A stretch of 48,699 bases of DNA from Candidatus Acetatifactor stercoripullorum (lineage in GTDB: Bacteria; Bacillota; Clostridia; Lachnospirales; Lachnospiraceae), in NCBI GenBank assembly GCA_019114005.1, contig DXGH01000035.1, forward strand, positions 1 to 48,699, read 5' to 3'. The notes below the pieces were generated by a model. The model saw only the letters and a list, made by a program, of their open reading frames with translations, was not told where the DNA came from and searched no databases. Shown here piece after piece: positions 33,992 to 40,985 of this stretch. Numbering within the stretch: the first letter of the stretch is position 1; each line of letters opens with the position of its first letter. A program made the position numbers and the translations under genes.

Positions 33992-34018
33992 AACAATCAA
34001 AAAAGACAGGAGGCTCTC

Positions 34019-34852
34019 ATGAAGCATTTGAAAAATCAAACAGAGGATTTGCGTCAGATAGATTTGTTTTTATTCATGGGGCAGTCCAATATGGGCGGCC
34101 GGGGTGTCTCTTCCCCTCGGTTCCCCCAAAAGGCCCCTTCCTGTCTGCCCCATGCCGGATACGAATTTCGTGCCGTCACCGACCCCTCCAGACTCTATCC
34201 CCTCTCCGAGCCCTTCGGTCAGTGGGAGAACCGGCCGGACGGCATTTATGAGCCGGGCCGCAAAACGGGCTCTCTGGTAACGGCCTTTGTAAACGCTTAT
34301 TATAAAAAAGCCTGCGTTCCCGTAGTAGCTGTATCTGCTGCCAGGGGAGGCTCCCTCATATCCCAATGGCTTCCGGGAACCCCTTTTTTCCGGGACGCTG
34401 CTTTGCGCCTGCAGGATGCGGTCTCCTTTCTGGGAAAATCTCAGATTCCCATAAGGCATAAATTTATGGTATGGTGCCAGGGCGAGTCAGACGGGAAAAA
34501 CAAGACCCCTCCTGAAGAGTACAAAAGGGATTTTCGCACTCTCCTAAAGGCCATGACGGCTCTCGGCATAGAGCATTGCTTTTTGATCCGGATCGGACAT
34601 TACAATCCGGCGGCTGCAGAACCGGGAGCGCCCCTGCAGGATTATACTCCCATTCTTACGGCCCAGGACCAGCTGGCAGCCGAAGAGCCCTTTATCACCA
34701 TGGTATCCACAAAATTTGCCGAAATGCTGGAGCGGGGCCTTATGCAGGATACCTACCACTACTACCAGCAGGCCTACAACGAGGTGGGGGACGATGCAGG
34801 CAGCCGCACGGCAGATTTTGTAAAAGAATCAGACAGGAGGATTTTTCAATGA
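34019..34852 (+). CDS. SASA-type carbohydrate esterase (sialate O-acetylesterase fold)
   Basis: A 277-aa SGNH-type esterase expected to remove O-acetyl groups from a polysaccharide. The nucleophile is Ser23 in FMGQSNMGG. The block III region is MVWCQGESDG, and the Asp/His pair is in QDTYHYYQQAYNEVG. No signal peptide is visible, so it likely acts inside the cell on imported oligosaccharides. AGGAGG is 5-6 nt before ATG 34019. It is first in a three-gene operon and overlaps GH28 by ATGA. Pectin or rhamnogalacturonan acetyl groups are the likely target, by context. Confidence 0.87.
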   Translation: MKHLKNQTEDLRQIDLFLFMGQSNMGGRGVSSPRFPQKAPSCLPHAGYEFRAVTDPSRLYPLSEPFGQWENRPDGIYEPGRKTGSLVTAFVNAYYKKACVPVVAVSAARGGSLISQWLPGTPFFRDAALRLQDAVSFLGKSQIPIRHKFMVWCQGESDGKNKTPPEEYKRDFRTLLKAMTALGIEHCFLIRIGHYNPAAAEPGAPLQDYTPILTAQDQLAAEEPFITMVSTKFAEMLERGLMQDTYHYYQQAYNEVGDDAGSRTADFVKESDRRIFQ

Positions 34853-36039
34853 CCACAGATGCAAGAAGCTACTTAGAAGAAGGACAGTCCGCCATACAGG
34901 CGGCAGTGGACACCTGCGCTCAGGCAGGAGGCGGAACCGTTTTGATTCCTGCGGGAGAATGGCCCACCGGCCCCATTCATTTAAAAAGCAATATCCACCT
35001 GAAGCTGGAGGAAGGGGCCACCCTTCGTTTCAGCCAGCGCTTTGCAGATTACCTTCCCGTGGTATTTACCCGCTGGGAGGGCATGGAATGTTATAACTAC
35101 TCTCCCCTGATCTATGCCAGGGACTGCACTGACATCAGCATTACCGGGAAGGGCACTCTCATAGGCGGCGGCCAGGCTTGGTGGCATTGGAAGAAGCTGC
35201 AGCAGGCGGCGGCAGATGAGCTGTGCTACGCACAAAGCCGGGGGATTCCCGTAGAGGAGCGCATCTATGGCACTGAAAAAGCGGCCCTTCGCCCCTCCTT
35301 TATCCAGCCCATAAACTGCAGGAATGTGCTTTTGGAGGGCTTTACCATAATGGACGGCCCCCAGTGGACCATCCACCCTGTCTACTGTGAGGATGTGACT
35401 GTGCGCAATGTAACCGTCTCCACCCACGGCCCCAATACGGACGGTCTGAATCCTGACTCCTGTAGAAATGTGCTCATAGAAGGCTGCCGCTTTGAGACTG
35501 GAGACGACTGTATCGCTGTCAACTCCGGCATGAACGAGGACGGCTGGCGGGTGAACCGCCCTTGCGAGAATATCACCATCCGGGACTGTGTGATGACCGG
35601 AGGCCACGGCGCCATTGTCATCGGCAGCGGTATGTCGGGAGGCGTAAAAAATGTGACCGCCGATCGTTGTAAAATAAGGGACACCATGCAAGGCATCCGC
35701 CTGAAATCCATGCGGGGAAGAGGCGGCTATGTGGAAAACGTGGATTTTCATGACATAGAAATCAACCATGTCTCCCACCAGGCTATCCAGATCAATATGT
35801 TCTACGGTTCCAGCACGGTGGTGCCAAAGAGCGCCGTTCCTCCCATTTTCCGCACCGTTCACATAAAAAATGTACACGGTGCGGGAGCGGATACAGGCAT
35901 TGAGATTATAGGACTTCCCGAACAGCCCTTAAAGGACATTTCCCTGGAGCAGATCAGCCTTACCGCAAAGCACTCCATGGTGTGCACCGATGTGGAGGGC
36001 ATTTCCTTTCAGGATGTACAGGTTTCGGTGGAAGCCTGA
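34849..36039 (+). CDS. Glycoside hydrolase family 28 (polygalacturonase-like)
   Basis: A 396-aa right-handed beta-helix enzyme. The four GH28 motifs are present: NTDG (196-199, Asp198), GDD (Asp219, Asp220), GHG (His253) and RLK (284-286). Family members hydrolyse alpha-galacturonosyl links in pectin; many cytoplasmic gut forms are exo-acting. No signal peptide is seen. ATG 34849 overlaps the esterase stop, and GGAGG sits upstream. The deacetylase before it and the glucuronidase-like GH2 after it fit stepwise breakdown of decorated galacturonide oligomers. Confidence 0.94.
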   Translation: MTTDARSYLEEGQSAIQAAVDTCAQAGGGTVLIPAGEWPTGPIHLKSNIHLKLEEGATLRFSQRFADYLPVVFTRWEGMECYNYSPLIYARDCTDISITGKGTLIGGGQAWWHWKKLQQAAADELCYAQSRGIPVEERIYGTEKAALRPSFIQPINCRNVLLEGFTIMDGPQWTIHPVYCEDVTVRNVTVSTHGPNTDGLNPDSCRNVLIEGCRFETGDDCIAVNSGMNEDGWRVNRPCENITIRDCVMTGGHGAIVIGSGMSGGVKNVTADRCKIRDTMQGIRLKSMRGRGGYVENVDFHDIEINHVSHQAIQINMFYGSSTVVPKSAVPPIFRTVHIKNVHGAGADTGIEIIGLPEQPLKDISLEQISLTAKHSMVCTDVEGISFQDVQVSVEA

Positions 36040-36054
36040 CCAGAATAATATAAG

Positions 36055-36075
36055 TCCGCACCCATCAGGTGCGGA
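36055..36075 (+). other. Intercistronic hairpin between GH28 and GH2
   Basis: TCCGCACC and GGTGCGGA form a perfect 8-bp stem with a 5-nt loop, between the GH28 stop and the GH2 Shine-Dalgarno. No T-run follows, so it is not a terminator. It may be an mRNA stability or processing site that sets the ratio of the two enzymes. Confidence 0.6.
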
Positions 36076-36088
36076 GGCAGGAGGAATT

Positions 36089-37792
36089 ATGATAAGATTA
36101 TTTGAACAGCACCAAGTCAGACAGGTCAAAGAACTGGACGGCATGTGGGAGGTGACCGTGGAGGAATCCTTGGGGAGACAAATCCCCGGGCAGCAAAATC
36201 TGGAGGGCAGAAAATACTCCATGCCCGTTCCCGGCTGTCTGGAACAGCACCCGGATTTTTTGAATTTCCGGGGAAGGGTATCCTATTCCAGAAAATTTTA
36301 TTTGGCCCATTCCGGCTCTGTCCGCCTGGAATTCAAGGGGGTCAGCCACACCGGCGACGTCTGGCTGGATGGAAAGAAAATTGCCCATCATTACAACGCC
36401 TTTACACCCTTTTCCACCACAGTAACGCATTTGGAGCAGGGCGAGCACGAAATCAAGGTTTTGGTGGACAATTCCTTCGGAGAGCATTCCGCCCTGCACA
36501 TCCCCAATGACTACTATACCTACGGGGGAATTACCAGACCCGTCCTGCTGGAAAACATTTACGATGTGTATATCAAGGGGATTCATTTCACCCCCTATAA
36601 GGCAGGACAGCTTTGGAAAGCCCGGGTGGAGATTTCAGTGCGCAATCTCTCCTCCCAATGTGCGTCCTTTGATCTGACCGCATCCCTTGACAGTGTGCAG
36701 ATGACCAGGGAAGCTGTTTCCCTGGAGGCGGACAGCGAAACCACCCTTGTTTTTGACCAGGAGTTTCCAAACGTCCTTCCCTGGTCCCACAAGAGCCCAC
36801 AGCTTTATTTCCTGAACGCCGTGCTTTCCATAAACGGCGTCCCTGTAGACGATCTGATAGAGCGGGTAGGCTTCCGCACCGTGGAGACAGTGGACGGAAA
36901 GCTTCTTTTAAACGGAGAGCCTGTATTTTTGAAGGGCTTTAACCGCCATGAGGACTACGCGGATTTTGGCTGCGCCATCCCCCTGCAGCTGATGGTTAAG
37001 GATATGGACCTGATGCAGGATATGGGCGTAAATGCTGTGCGTACCTGCCATTATCCCAACGATGAGCGCTTTTTGGATTTGTGCGATGAACGGGGCATCC
37101 TTGTGTGGGAGGAAAACCATGCCAGAGGCTTCACCCTGAAAGAAATGCTCAATCCCCATTTTGAGGCACAGTGCCGCGACTGTATCCAGGAGATGATAGA
37201 GAACCACTACAACCATCCCGGCATTGTCATCTGGGGCATTTTAAACGAGTGCGCCAGCGAGACAGAGGAAGGGCGCAAAATGTATGCAGAGCAATATGCC
37301 CAGATCAAAGGTCTGGATCAATCCCGTCCCACCACCTCCGCCACCTGCAGACATTTCACAGATATCTGTCTGGATCTGCCGGATATCGTATCCTTTAACA
37401 TGTATTCCGGCTGGTACGAGGACGTAGATCCCAAAAAGCGCAATGAGCAGGAAATTGACTGGATTCAAAAAGCCGGCGGGGCCGGAAAGCCCATTATCGT
37501 CAGCGAGATGGGCGCTGCAGCCATCTATGGGTGCAGAGACCGGTCCCACTGCAAATGGAGCGAGGAGCGCCAGGCGGATATTATCCGGGAAAACCTGGAG
37601 GTCTATATGAACCACCAGGCCATCACCGGCGTATTCATCTGGCAGTTTGCAGACTGCCGTGTAACGGAAGAGGGGGGCTGGTTTTCCACCAGAGCCCGCT
37701 GCCATAACAATAAGGGCGTGGTGGACGAGTACCGCAGGCCAAAACTTGCTTACGACACCATAAAGGAAATGTTTCTTTCTGCTGCCCAGTAA
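36089..37792 (+). CDS. Glycoside hydrolase family 2, probable beta-glucuronidase
   Basis: A 567-aa GH2 enzyme with jelly-roll, immunoglobulin-like and TIM-barrel domains. The acid/base is Glu387 (WGILNE) and the nucleophile Glu473 (VSEMG). Near the C-terminus NNKG (540-543) matches the NxKG motif that in beta-glucuronidases contacts the uronate carboxylate, and RRPK follows as in those enzymes. The barrel loop before HPGIVIWGILNE is short, so it lacks the long Loop 1 of drug-metabolising gut enzymes. No signal peptide. GGAGG precedes ATG 36089. Uronate specificity is inferred from the motif; beta-galactosidase is the alternative. Confidence 0.85.
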   Translation: MIRLFEQHQVRQVKELDGMWEVTVEESLGRQIPGQQNLEGRKYSMPVPGCLEQHPDFLNFRGRVSYSRKFYLAHSGSVRLEFKGVSHTGDVWLDGKKIAHHYNAFTPFSTTVTHLEQGEHEIKVLVDNSFGEHSALHIPNDYYTYGGITRPVLLENIYDVYIKGIHFTPYKAGQLWKARVEISVRNLSSQCASFDLTASLDSVQMTREAVSLEADSETTLVFDQEFPNVLPWSHKSPQLYFLNAVLSINGVPVDDLIERVGFRTVETVDGKLLLNGEPVFLKGFNRHEDYADFGCAIPLQLMVKDMDLMQDMGVNAVRTCHYPNDERFLDLCDERGILVWEENHARGFTLKEMLNPHFEAQCRDCIQEMIENHYNHPGIVIWGILNECASETEEGRKMYAEQYAQIKGLDQSRPTTSATCRHFTDICLDLPDIVSFNMYSGWYEDVDPKKRNEQEIDWIQKAGGAGKPIIVSEMGAAAIYGCRDRSHCKWSEERQADIIRENLEVYMNHQAITGVFIWQFADCRVTEEGGWFSTRARCHNNKGVVDEYRRPKLAYDTIKEMFLSAAQ

Positions 37793-37822
37793 GGTGAAAA
37801 ATACGAGCATCCCTGATGGATT

Positions 37823-37855
37823 GAGGGCGCAGGCGGTTTGTCCGCCCGTGCCCTC
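37823..37855. terminator. Hairpin between convergent GH2 and methyltransferase genes
   Basis: Arms 37823-37836 and 37842-37855 pair over 14 positions with one mismatch and one G-T. The T-run is poor on both strands, so termination may be weak or factor-assisted. Confidence 0.5.
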
Positions 37856-37879
37856 TTGACTGTATCAGAAATGCACGCC

Positions 37880-38632
37880 TTATCGTTTTATCGCTTTTGT
37901 TGCAATATAGGTTTTAATATTCAATTCATGGAGTCTGCCCTCTCCATTGGTATCTTCATACAAATCCAGCAGCGTAAAACCGGCCTTTAGCTGTCCGCCG
38001 ATCTGTTCCTCAAGGCTATGGGAAAATTGCATGCCGCAGTCTAATTTTATCACATATTGTTTCGCTCTCTCATCTACGGAAGGGTCAAAGGGCATTTTCC
38101 ATATGATTTCTTTTTCCTCTTCGTCTACCATGTAATTTATTTCATTGCCCAAACCGGCCAAGAAAATTCCGCCCTTCTTCAGAACCCTGTACGCTTCGTT
38201 AAAAACATGCTGTACATCTTTTATGTAACAATTTGAAACAGGATGAAAAATAATATCGAAGGTTTCCTCTTCAAAGGGAAGCGTTTTTGTCATATCCCCT
38301 TCAATCGCATGAATTTGATATCTTTCCCTTTCAGCTACATATAATTCTGATTCAATCTGCTTTGGGGAATAATCCAACACAGTGCATTCCGCACCTAAGG
38401 CACTAAAAACAGGCATTTGCTGCCCACCGCCCGAAGCAAGTCCAAGAATTTTTTTACCCTTCAATTCACCCAGCCACTCATGGGGGACATTACGGGTTGG
38501 CGTCAGCAGCACACCCCACTTGCCCTTTCTTGCATCCTCATATACTTCATGTGAAATCGGCGTCCCCCATTCCCACCCCTCTTCAATCCATCTATCTATT
38601 GTTTTTTTATTGATCTCCTGATAGCTGTCCAT
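37880..38632 (-). CDS. Class I SAM-dependent methyltransferase
   Basis: A 250-aa methyltransferase. The SAM-binding motif I is KILGLASGGGQQMPVFSALG, the acidic strand end is CTVLDYS, and EGDMTKTLPF plus FHPVSNCYI supply the later motifs. The substrate is unknown; family members of this length act on small molecules. ATG 38632 has only a weak purine tract upstream. It starts 36 bp after the oxidoreductase gene in the same direction, so the two may be cotranscribed. It is convergent with the GH2 gene. Confidence 0.88.
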   Translation of the reverse strand: MDSYQEINKKTIDRWIEEGWEWGTPISHEVYEDARKGKWGVLLTPTRNVPHEWLGELKGKKILGLASGGGQQMPVFSALGAECTVLDYSPKQIESELYVAERERYQIHAIEGDMTKTLPFEEETFDIIFHPVSNCYIKDVQHVFNEAYRVLKKGGIFLAGLGNEINYMVDEEEKEIIWKMPFDPSVDERAKQYVIKLDCGMQFSHSLEEQIGGQLKAGFTLLDLYEDTNGEGRLHELNIKTYIATKAIKR

Positions 38633-38668
38633 GGTTTTAGTGATCCTCTCTTTCAGCGCTTTCTTTTC

Positions 38669-39703
38669 TCAAACCACTTCGATGGTCTTTCCCTGCTCGC
38701 TGGAGCGTATGGAGGCAAAAACCGCCTTCATAGCCCAAAGCACACTGTTTCCATCAATGACAGGGGTTGTATCAGTCTCAATGGCCTCCAAAAAGGCGTC
38801 GATTACACCGGATGACGTCTGGCGGTCATTGGTCTGTATTTTTTCAATGTCATAGCAAATGCGTTCCCCATCTGGCTTTACCACCACGATGGCATATGCC
38901 GGGTCTTCATAAATCTTCATGATTCCTTCCGTACCATAGAGAACCGTGTGGTTTTCCCCTTCCCCGTAACAGGTCCAGGACGCCCGCATGGTTCCCATCA
39001 CTCCGTCAGACATCTTGTAAATGCAGAAGGCATTGTCATCCACGTCGATCAGGCTTCCATCCTCATAGCACTTGTCCAAGGTAGCCAGCCTTGCGGTGGT
39101 CTCTGCCACCCGGCTTCCCAAAAGATACTGAATCAGGTCCGTCTTGTGCACGCCCAAATCCGCCATAACCCCCATAGCAGCGCTTTTTTTATCAAAAAAC
39201 CAGCTGTTCTTTCCGGGGTCGATGCTCCATTTCTCAGGTCCCCCATGGGCAAAGGCCGTCCGAAAGGAAATCACCTTTCCGATCATTCCCTGTGCCAGCA
39301 GCTCCTTTGCCCTCACATGGGCCTTTGCCAGACGCTGGTTCTGTCCGATCATCAGCTTTTTTGCGCTTTTTTGTGCCCAGGCCGTCATTTCCTCACATTC
39401 CTCCAGGGTTGTGGCCATAGGCTTCTCGCACAGCACATGTCTGCCCGCCTTAAGAGCCTGAATGGAAATAGAGGCATGGGTATGATTGGCGGTACATACG
39501 CTCACAGCCTCCACACCGTCATCCGAAAGAAGCTCTTCTACGGAGGCATAAGCCTTTCCTCCATACCTTTGAGCCAGCTGTTTTGCCCGTTCCCTGTTCA
39601 AATCGTAAAACCCTTTGATTTCCGCCTTGGGGTTCGCCGCATATTCAGGTATATGTCTGGTCTGTGCGATTTTCCCGCAGCCAATCACCGCTACTCCTGT
39701 CAT
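38669..39703 (-). CDS. Gfo/Idh/MocA family oxidoreductase
   Basis: A 344-aa NAD(P)-dependent dehydrogenase. The N-terminal Rossmann motif is VIGCGKIAQTRHIPEY, and the conserved catalytic-site lysine is in LCEKPMA. The C-terminal sheet domain includes ADLGVHKTDLIQYLLG, with the usual His. Members oxidise sugars or inositols, which suits the nearby sugar locus, but the substrate is not readable. ATG 39703 is supported by AGGAGGAG. Its upstream side is the left repeat of the tRNA-Lys insertion, so that event may have changed its promoter. Confidence 0.92.
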   Translation of the reverse strand: MTGVAVIGCGKIAQTRHIPEYAANPKAEIKGFYDLNRERAKQLAQRYGGKAYASVEELLSDDGVEAVSVCTANHTHASISIQALKAGRHVLCEKPMATTLEECEEMTAWAQKSAKKLMIGQNQRLAKAHVRAKELLAQGMIGKVISFRTAFAHGGPEKWSIDPGKNSWFFDKKSAAMGVMADLGVHKTDLIQYLLGSRVAETTARLATLDKCYEDGSLIDVDDNAFCIYKMSDGVMGTMRASWTCYGEGENHTVLYGTEGIMKIYEDPAYAIVVVKPDGERICYDIEKIQTNDRQTSSGVIDAFLEAIETDTTPVIDGNSVLWAMKAVFASIRSSEQGKTIEVV

Positions 39704-39740
39704 TTGTCTCCTCCTGTGGTTCAAAAAATTTTTACATATA

Positions 39741-39829
39741 AAAAAAGTCCCAAAACCTGCATTCTGGCAAGTCTTAGAACCTTTAGTGCGCCGCCAGGGG
39801 CTCGAACCCTGGACACCCTGATTAAGAGT
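39741..39829. repeat. Left 89-bp direct repeat (attachment-site-like)
   Basis: Identical over 89 bp to 40279-40367 (offset 538). It holds nucleotides 31-73 of tRNA-Lys and 46 bp of its 3' flank. Identity ends inside the tRNA anticodon arm. This is the form expected for one att site after integration into the 3' part of a tRNA gene. Confidence 0.93.
39787..39829 (-). pseudogene. tRNA-Lys 3'-half remnant
   Basis: It holds the anticodon loop with CTT, variable loop, T arm and acceptor 3' strand of tRNA-Lys, identical to the intact gene at 40325-40397. The D arm and acceptor 5' strand are missing, so no functional tRNA can form. It is the copy displaced by the insertion. Confidence 0.92.
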
Positions 39830-39865
39830 TATCAGCATTTGTCTGCTTTCGTCATAAAAACAGTC

Positions 39866-39894
39866 TTGCCATGTGTCTTTTTCTTTGCTATATT
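39866..39894 (+). promoter_or_regulatory. Toxin promoter
   Basis: TTGCCA (39866-39871), 17-nt spacer, TATATT (39889-39894). The start would be near 39901, leaving a leader of about 85 nt before the toxin ATG. Confidence 0.7.
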
Positions 39895-39930
39895 GTTCCT
39901 ATGGTGTTGCCATACACGGTAGGCGGTTAG

Positions 39931-39977
39931 CCCTCTTTTTCGGAGGGTGCAAGCCCTCCAGACGCAAGAAAGGAGGG
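39931..39977 (+). promoter_or_regulatory. Toxin mRNA leader with Shine-Dalgarno-masking alternatives
   Basis: Four short complementary blocks alternate: CCCTC (39931-39935), GGAGGG (39942-39947), CCCTCC (39954-39959) and GGAGGG (39972-39977). The last is the Shine-Dalgarno 8 nt before the ATG. The third block can pair with either GGAGGG, so the ribosome site is hidden or free depending on the fold, as in known type I toxin mRNAs. Confidence 0.65.
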
Positions 39978-39985
39978 TGATAGTT

Positions 39986-40123
39986 ATGATTACATATTCG
40001 GATTTATTCGATTTTGTGATAATGCTCGCAGCTATTGTTACTCTTGTTTACAAGATAACAAAAAATAACCGCCCCTCTGGCCAAGGTCTGCGGTTATTTT
40101 TTTATAACTCTTACTTAGGCTGA
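39986..40123 (+). CDS. Small hydrophobic type I toxin (putative holin-like family)
   Basis: A 45-aa protein: short N-terminus MITYSDLFDF, one membrane helix VIMLAAIVTLVYKI, then a polar tail starting TKNNRP. This is the layout of small Firmicutes membrane toxins of type I systems (holin-like toxin, TxpA/BsrG class). AGGAGGG precedes the ATG. The last third of the gene is read through the terminator stem, and the TGA (40121) lies 18 nt past the T-run at 40097-40103. mRNA ending at the T-run would have no stop codon. Toxicity is inferred from family and antisense context. Confidence 0.75.
   Translation: MITYSDLFDFVIMLAAIVTLVYKITKNNRPSGQGLRLFFYNSYLG
40061..40103. terminator. Bidirectional terminator shared by toxin mRNA and antisense RNA
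   Basis: AATAACCGC (40064-40072) and GCGGTTATT (40090-40098) form a 9-bp stem with a 17-nt loop holding the palindrome TGGCCA. A-run on the left and T-run on the right serve both directions. The loop could nucleate sense-antisense pairing. Confidence 0.88.
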
Positions 40124-40149
40124 CCGTCTATCGGCAGCACCTTCTTTGT
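40061..40149 (-). ncRNA. Antisense RNA antitoxin
   Basis: A strong minus-strand promoter at 40156-40184 would start an RNA near 40149 that ends at the shared terminator, about 90 nt. It is fully complementary to the 3' part of the toxin gene, including its stop codon and terminator. The arrangement of convergent toxin mRNA and 3'-overlapping antisense RNA matches txpA/RatA-like type I systems. Expression is predicted, not observed. Confidence 0.75.
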
Positions 40150-40155
40150 ATGTTT

Positions 40156-40184
40156 ATCATAGCAATTTCCTTTTATCCTGTCAA
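40156..40184 (-). promoter_or_regulatory. Strong sigma-A promoter of the antisense RNA
   Basis: On the minus strand perfect TTGACA (40179-40184), 17 nt, TATGAT (40156-40161). It is closer to consensus than the toxin promoter, as expected if antitoxin RNA must be in excess. Confidence 0.82.
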
Positions 40185-40278
40185 TTACTTTTTTCAACAC
40201 CATGAAATTGTGCGGAGCTTTCAATAATTGTATAATGAGAAAAACTGATTTTTTATGCTGTTGTCTTTTTCTGCAAAT

Positions 40279-40367
40279 AAAAAAGTCCCAAAACCTGCAT
40301 TCTGGCAAGTCTTAGAACCTTTAGTGCGCCGCCAGGGGCTCGAACCCTGGACACCCTGATTAAGAGT
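40279..40367. repeat. Right 89-bp direct repeat (attachment-site-like)
   Basis: Perfect copy of 39741-39829. Its tRNA part is continuous with the tRNA 5' half at 40368-40397, so this copy completes the functional tRNA-Lys gene. The left copy does not. Confidence 0.93.
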
Positions 40368-40397
40368 CAGGTGCTCTACCAACTGAGCTAGCAGCGC
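40325..40397 (-). tRNA. tRNA-Lys (anticodon CTT)
   Basis: 73 nt on the minus strand. The acceptor stem is GCGCTGC/GCGGCGC (one G-T), the D arm GCTC/GAGC, anticodon stem CCTGA/TCAGG with loop CTCTTAA, and T arm CAGGG/CCCTG with TTCGAGC. The discriminator is A, and CCA is not encoded. The anticodon CTT is complementary to 40362-40364. It reads AAG codons. Confidence 0.96.
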
Positions 40398-40429
40398 ATC
40401 TGTGATAATTGTTTCACAACGCAAGAATT

Positions 40430-40458
40430 ATTATATTATATTGTTTTCCCAAATGCAA
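40430..40458 (-). promoter_or_regulatory. tRNA-Lys promoter
   Basis: On the minus strand TTGCAT (40453-40458), 17 nt, TATAAT (40430-40435), start near 40423, about 26 nt before the tRNA. Confidence 0.75.
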
Positions 40459-40493
40459 GCATTTTTTTCAATTTTTTTCTATTGTTCTAAATT

Positions 40494-40955
40494 TTAAACA
40501 TTTTTCTTCTCCCGGGCCTTTTGGCACTGGCTGCAGTAGCCGTACAGCTCAAGCTTGTGCCCGGTAACCGTGAAATCTCCTGTCTCCTGTTCTAACTGTA
40601 CATGGGCAAAGGGACAGCTTGGCAGCTGTATCCTTTTATGGCAGTCAAGACACACCGCATAATGGGTGTGTTCTCCACGGTTCAGCTCATACACCAGGGT
40701 ACCGTCCCCCATCCAGTTTGTCTTGTTGACCATTCCCTTTTCCTCAAAGGCAGCCAGAATACGGTAAATGGTAGACACTGCAAAGGATCCGTCCGACTCG
40801 TCCTTTTCCACACGGTTATAAATCTGAACGGCGCTTAAAGGCTCCTTTGCCTCAAGGAGAACCTGGTACACGCACCTGCGCTGCTTTGTCCATTTGATTC
40901 CCGGGGGATAGACAATGCTCCCACACTCCTGTGATTGAGACCCTTTCCTGCTCAT
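40494..40955 (-). CDS. Fur-family metal-dependent repressor
   Basis: A 153-aa regulator with an N-terminal winged helix (KWTKQRRCVYQVLLEAKEPL, then VSTIYRILAAFEEKGMV) and a C-terminal dimer/metal domain. Metal ligands are visible in EHTHYAVCLDC and a second CxxC in GYCSQCQ, the structural zinc site. Whether it senses zinc, iron or manganese cannot be decided. ATG 40955 follows AAGGAAGGG. It lies 30 bp behind the permease gene and is probably cotranscribed, so the palindrome at the operon promoter may be its own operator. Confidence 0.9.
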   Translation of the reverse strand: MSRKGSQSQECGSIVYPPGIKWTKQRRCVYQVLLEAKEPLSAVQIYNRVEKDESDGSFAVSTIYRILAAFEEKGMVNKTNWMGDGTLVYELNRGEHTHYAVCLDCHKRIQLPSCPFAHVQLEQETGDFTVTGHKLELYGYCSQCQKAREKKNV

Positions 40956-40985
40956 GCTCTTCCCTTCCTTCAAATGTGAAATCCT

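Larger units (their letters stand above)
39830..40367. mobile_element. 538-bp tRNA-Lys insertion carrying only a type I toxin-antitoxin module
   Basis: The segment between and including one 89-bp repeat is the unit that recombination between repeats would remove, restoring a single uninterrupted tRNA-Lys locus. It contains a toxin gene, its antisense RNA, two promoters and a shared terminator, and no integrase, relaxase or other protein gene. It is either a decayed remnant of a larger integrated element or a minimal non-autonomous element moved by another element's integrase. Confidence 0.7.

Noticed and set aside
36055..36075. Terminator between GH28 and GH2
   Set aside because: There is no T-run after the stem, and the GH2 ribosome site follows at once; reported as an intercistronic hairpin.
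39787..39829. Second tRNA-Lys gene
   Set aside because: Only nucleotides 31-73 are present; sequence upstream of the anticodon arm is unrelated and cannot form the D arm or acceptor stem.
40221..40424. Reading frame across tRNA-Lys and its flank giving a 67-aa protein
   Set aside because: It lies on the tRNA and the repeat; the same false peptide arises from the left repeat copy. No ribosome site.
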